Source of the DNA: Deltaproteobacteria bacterium
GTDB taxonomy: Bacteria; Myxococcota; Kuafuiibacteriia; Kuafuiibacteriales; Kuafuiibacteriaceae
Reading direction: 5' to 3'
Length of the DNA stretch: 64,000 nt
Assembly (NCBI GenBank): GCA_016703535.1
Contig: JADJBV010000002.1
Location: 62,001 to 126,000 of the forward strand
Positions 60,825-64,000 of this stretch are shown in pieces (the stretch's first letter is position 1; every line of letters starts with the position of its first letter). The notes under the pieces are model-generated. The model was not told the DNA's origin. It did no database searches and saw only the letters and a program-made list of their open reading frames with translations. The position numbers and the translations under genes are program-made.

Positions 60825-61840
60825 GGTCCGATCCCCTCGGGCAACGGCGGCCCGTAGTACACCAATACTCCGTCCCGGGGCGGATCGGCGGCCAGGCGTC
60901 CCCCGACGGCCCAGATCCCACCTTGGTCGTCGACCCAAATGGCGTGGAAGTCCTGGAAGGTCGGCGGCTCTTCGAACTCGGACCAGACGCCGTCCTTGCG
61001 CACGTAGAGGTGGCCGTTGAAGCCGGCCGCGTAGGCGGTGCCGTCGGGGGTCACCCAGATCCCGCTCATCTGGGGCAGGCCTCGGGGTGTCTCGTCCACC
61101 CAGGTTTGACCGTCGCGGCGCAAGATCACCCCGTCGGCGACCCCGCCCACCGCGTAGACCTGATCGGCGCTCAGGCCGTGCACCGCGATCAAGGGCAAGA
61201 AGGTGGGCGTGGGCGATTCGCTGATCGTTTGGCCGTCGAAGTAGAGGGCCCGGCCCCGTTGGCCGACCATCCACACCGCGTCCGCGCCAAAACCTTGGGC
61301 CTTGAAGAAGGTCGCGCTGGAGGTGGCCACCGGCAGTGGAACCGGGGCCGAGATGGTGGTGCCGTCGTCCCGCCAGATCACGCCGCGGTTGGCGCTGGTT
61401 TCGCCGCCGACGTACCAAGCGGAGTTGGTGTCGTCGCCCCACACGCCGAAGATGGTGTCGGTGGTGGGGGCGCTGCGTTCGCTGAACTGGCCCGTCGAGG
61501 GGCGATATTGAACGACCCGCCCTCGTTCGCCGACCATGCGGATCTCGTCGGCGCTGAGATCGGCCTGCACCCACCACAGATCACCGGTGGTGCCGGTGTC
61601 GTGTTTGCTCAGCCGTTGGCCGTCGTAGTGATAGACCAAAGGCCCTTGTCCGTCGGCGTCGGCGCCCACGATCCAGACGTCGTTGGCGCTGGTGCCGTGG
61701 GCCCGCAACAAAGCGCCGGGGGTCCCCTCGAGGACCACCTGCCAAGCGGGCGGACCGCTCGGCCGTGGCGGGTCGTTCTTTTCGCCGCTGCAGGCCAATG
61801 CCAGCAGGGCCAGGCCGTAGCTCAGATCCCAGCGTCGCAC
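60821..61840 (-). CDS. Beta-propeller-like lipoprotein
   Basis: 339 residues. Lipobox LLALAC, then repeats of about 45-50 residues with a conserved Asp/Val-Trp pattern (SANDVWIVGADADG, ADEIRMVGERG, GADAVWMVGQRG, SADQVYAVGG, IWAVGGRLAA), typical of WD/YVTN-type propellers. Likely a surface or periplasmic binding scaffold. Overlaps the preceding gene by 19 bases and the following by 4. Confidence 0.75.
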   Translation of the reverse strand: MRRWDLSYGLALLALACSGEKNDPPRPSGPPAWQVVLEGTPGALLRAHGTSANDVWIVGADADGQGPLVYHYDGQRLSKHDTGTTGDLWWVQADLSADEIRMVGERGRVVQYRPSTGQFSERSAPTTDTIFGVWGDDTNSAWYVGGETSANRGVIWRDDGTTISAPVPLPVATSSATFFKAQGFGADAVWMVGQRGRALYFDGQTISESPTPTFLPLIAVHGLSADQVYAVGGVADGVILRRDGQTWVDETPRGLPQMSGIWVTPDGTAYAAGFNGHLYVRKDGVWSEFEEPPTFQDFHAIWVDDQGGIWAVGGRLAADPPRDGVLVYYGPPLPEGIGP

Positions 61841-62463
61841 GTCGCCGCTACCCCCGCGTCCTGGTTCGGCTCACAGGTGCCGCCCAGGGTGTAGCCCTGC
61901 GAACATTCGCACTCGCACTGCTCTTGGAACTCGGGCTGGTTGCAGGTCGGCGTGATCATCACCCGCCGCTCGACCTTTCGTTTGGCCTTGTCTTCGATGC
62001 TGATCACCAACTCGTAGGGCTGACCGTACACGTCTCGGGTCAAGTTGGCCCGGGGACACGCCGGCAGGTTGGAGTAGTTGCTGATCTCCGCCGGTTGGAG
62101 CGGCGTCAACCACCCGTCGGCCTGCTCCTCCATCAACACCGGCCGCCGCTCCAAGGCCACCACCGCCTGGGTGCAGGGATCGACCAGCGCGGTGGCGATG
62201 GTCAGCGGGCACCCGTCCAGGTTGCGGGCGCGGACGCCGACCAACATCACCTTGCCCCCTTGGGGCGGCAAGATCAGCGGCACGGTACCGTTGTCGGTGA
62301 ACGGCACCGGTGGGCCCGAGGCCGAGTGATGCACCAGCTCCATCTCGGGGGGCGAGCCCGGGTCGCCAACGAAGCAGCTGACCGCGGCGTCGGGTGGACC
62401 GTCGTCGCTGGTGCAGGAGAAGAGGAGACAGGGGAAGAGGGCCAACAGGCTGATGGTGCGCAA
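61822..62463 (-). CDS. Lipoprotein with cysteine-rich C-terminus
   Basis: 213 residues. Signal and lipobox in LLALFPCLLFSC, a beta-rich domain, then CECECSQGYTLGGTC near the end, reminiscent of EGF-like modules. No catalytic motif. It lies between the copper lipoprotein gene and the propeller gene in one leftward unit. Confidence 0.65.
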   Translation of the reverse strand: MRTISLLALFPCLLFSCTSDDGPPDAAVSCFVGDPGSPPEMELVHHSASGPPVPFTDNGTVPLILPPQGGKVMLVGVRARNLDGCPLTIATALVDPCTQAVVALERRPVLMEEQADGWLTPLQPAEISNYSNLPACPRANLTRDVYGQPYELVISIEDKAKRKVERRVMITPTCNQPEFQEQCECECSQGYTLGGTCEPNQDAGVAATCDAGI

Positions 62464-62474
62464 GAGGTGCTCGG

Positions 62475-63554
62475 TCAGTTGCAGAAGACGTCGGTGTTCT
62501 CGACCTTCGGGTAGTAGTAGAGGAACAGGTTGCAGTGTTCACCGACATCGGTGTTGCCGCCGAACACGTAGCAGCAGTCGCCTTGGCCCTGCGGGTCTTT
62601 TTCGTTGACCGAGTCGCAGCCGAAGATCGGCTGGGTCCACTGGTACTCGCAGTTCCACCAGATGCCGCCGCCGTTTGGGACGGTGCGTTCGATGCTGGTC
62701 ATCATCGGCGGGTGATCCCACTCGTTGCTGGTGTAGAAGTGTTGCTCCTCGGGCGGGTTGGAGATGCTCCGTCCGTCCCAGGTGTAGACCTCGAACTTCT
62801 TGCCCCGGCTGTGGAAGTGGCCGTTGGCCGCGGTGATGGTCACCTGGCCCGGGAAGCGGCAGGTCCCGGTGAAGGTCGGGTTGGGCGTCGACTGGCAGAC
62901 CCGCAGGCTTTGTTGGGTCGCGAACAAGGTGCCGAGCTCTTGCGGATTCGCCACGGTGCTGCGGTGGAAGTTGATGCCGACCTTGCCACCGAAGGGCGCC
63001 GGCTGGACCGTGGTGTTCACGTAGTGGGTCTGGATCATCAACATCTCGCCCGGGGTGAAACGGATCGCCACGTCTTCCGGTAGCTTCCATTCAGTATACG
63101 GTGAGTTGGCCTGGGAGTTTTGGCTGTTGGCGACCAGCGGCCAGTCGGCCCAGTTGGCGCTGCCCCAACATGGGTTGTTTTGGTAGTCGTCGCTGCCGTA
63201 GACCGCGGTGCCCTGGTAGTCGCCGACCTGGACCGGCTCACCCTTGGTGGGGTCGAGGTCGATGATGGTTCGGACCCGGAAGACGTTGACGTGGTGGCTG
63301 CCCGGGTTGATGGCGGTGTGGACCTTGTTCACCCAAAAGTCCTGACCGTTGTTGATGTCCGGGACCCGGACGAACCAGCAGGTCTGGTCCTCCCGACCCG
63401 AGGGGATCATGATCTCGGGGATCCGCAGCGAAAAACCGGACTCGGCCTCCAGCGGCTCCAGCTGCCAGGGCTGGAAATCCTCCCCGTCGTCCCCGCTACA
63501 GGCCGCTCCGAAGAGCAGGGCTATCGCGAGCAAAAACGGACGGTAGGGCGCCAT
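62475..63554 (-). CDS. PHM-like copper protein, lipoprotein
   Basis: 359 residues from the ATG giving MAPYRPFLLA; a longer ORF upstream lacks a signal. Lipobox FGAAC. The copper-site pattern of peptidylglycine alpha-hydroxylating monooxygenase (PHM) is clear: HH at 87-88, His177 in IQTHYVN (first site), and H246-F-H248 in NGHFHSRGK (second site). The last ligand in PHM is Met, in a DEMCNLY-type segment; here the aligned segment is GEHCNLFLYYY, with His340. The conserved Cys next to it is kept. It is the first gene of the leftward lipoprotein unit. Possibly a hydroxylase of a peptide or another substrate. Confidence 0.8.
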   Translation of the reverse strand: MAPYRPFLLAIALLFGAACSGDDGEDFQPWQLEPLEAESGFSLRIPEIMIPSGREDQTCWFVRVPDINNGQDFWVNKVHTAINPGSHHVNVFRVRTIIDLDPTKGEPVQVGDYQGTAVYGSDDYQNNPCWGSANWADWPLVANSQNSQANSPYTEWKLPEDVAIRFTPGEMLMIQTHYVNTTVQPAPFGGKVGINFHRSTVANPQELGTLFATQQSLRVCQSTPNPTFTGTCRFPGQVTITAANGHFHSRGKKFEVYTWDGRSISNPPEEQHFYTSNEWDHPPMMTSIERTVPNGGGIWWNCEYQWTQPIFGCDSVNEKDPQGQGDCCYVFGGNTDVGEHCNLFLYYYPKVENTDVFCN

Positions 63555-63653
63555 GGCCACTACATCTAGCAGAGGGTGTGCCAGGGGTGCCAGGTACGCT
63601 TTGGTGACCGGCCTGGGGTGCTGAGTCCCCACAATGGTGGGAGCGGCAAGCGA

Positions 63654-63659
63654 ATTATA
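63654..63659 (-). promoter_or_regulatory. TATAAT -10 box before the copper-protein gene
   Basis: A perfect TATAAT on the - strand, about 100 bases upstream of the chosen start. No convincing -35 at 17 bases, so it is only a candidate. Confidence 0.35.
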
Positions 63660-63729
63660 GGCGTGGGATCAAAGACTTGGCGGTCCCGCCCGGCCCGTTG
63701 AGATCCTGTCACCACCGGGTGATTGCACC

Positions 63730-64000
63730 CTAACGGCGGCGGCTGAGGATCGAAAGGATATACCAGAACAACAAGGCCACGCTGGCGAAGAGCGCGAGGG
63801 AGGCCGCCACGTGTTGGCCCGGCCGGTAGACGTGCAGGATCTTCGAGGTCTCATGGACGATAGCGCCCGCGGCGAAGACCGCCATCGCCGCGGCGAACCA
63901 GGTGCCCAAGCTCAGGCCAAAGATCATGCTCACGACGATCACGCCCAAGGCGCCGAAGCCGACCACCCGCAAGATGCCCCCGAGGAAGCTGAAGTCTTTT
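63730..64000 (-). CDS. Bax inhibitor-1/YccA-family membrane protein (3' end only)
   Basis: The 3' end of a gene whose start lies beyond the window; about 90 residues are visible. Three hydrophobic helices (LGVIVVSMIFGLSLGTWF, AAAMAVFAAGAIV, LALFASVALLFWYILSIL) and the C-terminal segment VHETSKILHVYRPGQHV match the last part of the Bax inhibitor-1/YccA family, inner-membrane proteins linked to pH-dependent ion leak and FtsH control. A TTG at 63972 could be read as a start, but the frame stays open beyond it, so the gene is taken as partial. Confidence 0.75.
   Translation of the reverse strand, partial: KDFSFLGGILRVVGFGALGVIVVSMIFGLSLGTWFAAAMAVFAAGAIVHETSKILHVYRPGQHVAASLALFASVALLFWYILSILSRRR

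Noticed and set aside
1..64000. Search for tRNA, rRNA, insertion sequences and phage genes.
   Set aside because: No cloverleaf-like sequence, rRNA segment, transposase, integrase or terminal inverted repeats were recognised by reading; a computed scan could still find a weak tRNA.

Overview
The window is high-GC DNA (about two thirds G+C by eye), densely coded on both strands. It most likely comes from a member of the Myxococcota. The signs are a FrzS-like pseudo-receiver/coiled-coil protein, an FHA-type sigma-54 activator, many lipoproteins whose lipobox is followed by a linker rich in Asp-Ser-Gly, Asp-Thr-Gly or Asp-Ala-Gly, cysteine-rich repeats of the myxobacterial disulfide type, and a lysine/alanine-rich histone-like protein. 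I see no rRNA, tRNA, insertion sequence, integrase or CRISPR array. The species cannot be named from the sequence.

Left part (1-13333): the 5' part of a FrzS-like gene, acetyl-CoA synthetase, four secreted lipoproteins (kelch propeller, 5'-nucleotidase with cysteine-rich inserts, two small ones), then a rightward unit with a Fis-like DNA-binding protein, a tiny ORF and a three-gene ABC exporter (HlyD adaptor, FtsX-type permease, LolD-type ATPase). 13202-18915 is a leftward signalling operon: FIST sensor, soluble hybrid histidine kinase, HPt protein and REC-PAS-GGDEF-EAL protein, which reads as a complete phosphorelay into c-di-GMP degradation. 19010-22782 is a TRAP transporter operon with all of DctP, TRAP-T, DctQ and DctM.

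Middle part (22928-48293): histone-like protein, a large MshEN/GAF-like/HEAT protein, secreted and outer-membrane proteins, an L,D-transpeptidase, a leftward group (phasin-like protein, FHA sigma-54 activator, RluA-type pseudouridine synthase, zinc-ribbon/RDD membrane protein), two ArsA-like ATPases, a double-CDGSH iron-sulfur protein, an M16 peptidase, a UbiB/ABC1 kinase-like protein and a few unknowns.

Accessory region (48326-58071): eight tightly packed leftward genes resembling no system I know. In order of transcription: a Ycf46-like AAA ATPase, an 847-residue helical protein, a 227-residue protein, a 93-residue protein, a PflX-like radical SAM enzyme, a 639-residue helical protein ending in a JAMM metalloprotease domain, a 94-residue protein and a 159-residue protein. 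Three products (847, 227 and 94 residues) start with a shared short signature, Thr-Arg-Phe-Gln, within the first 14 residues, and the 93-residue one has a related Lys-Pro-Phe-Gln. This looks like a protein-modification or protein-processing system with a common N-terminal recognition tag, and it is the strongest candidate for something undescribed.

Right part (58420-64000): a ferritin-like diiron protein, a small two-gene unit with a very strong ribosome binding site, four consecutive leftward lipoproteins including a PHM-like copper protein whose usual Met ligand appears to be His, and the 3' end of a Bax inhibitor-1/YccA family membrane protein.
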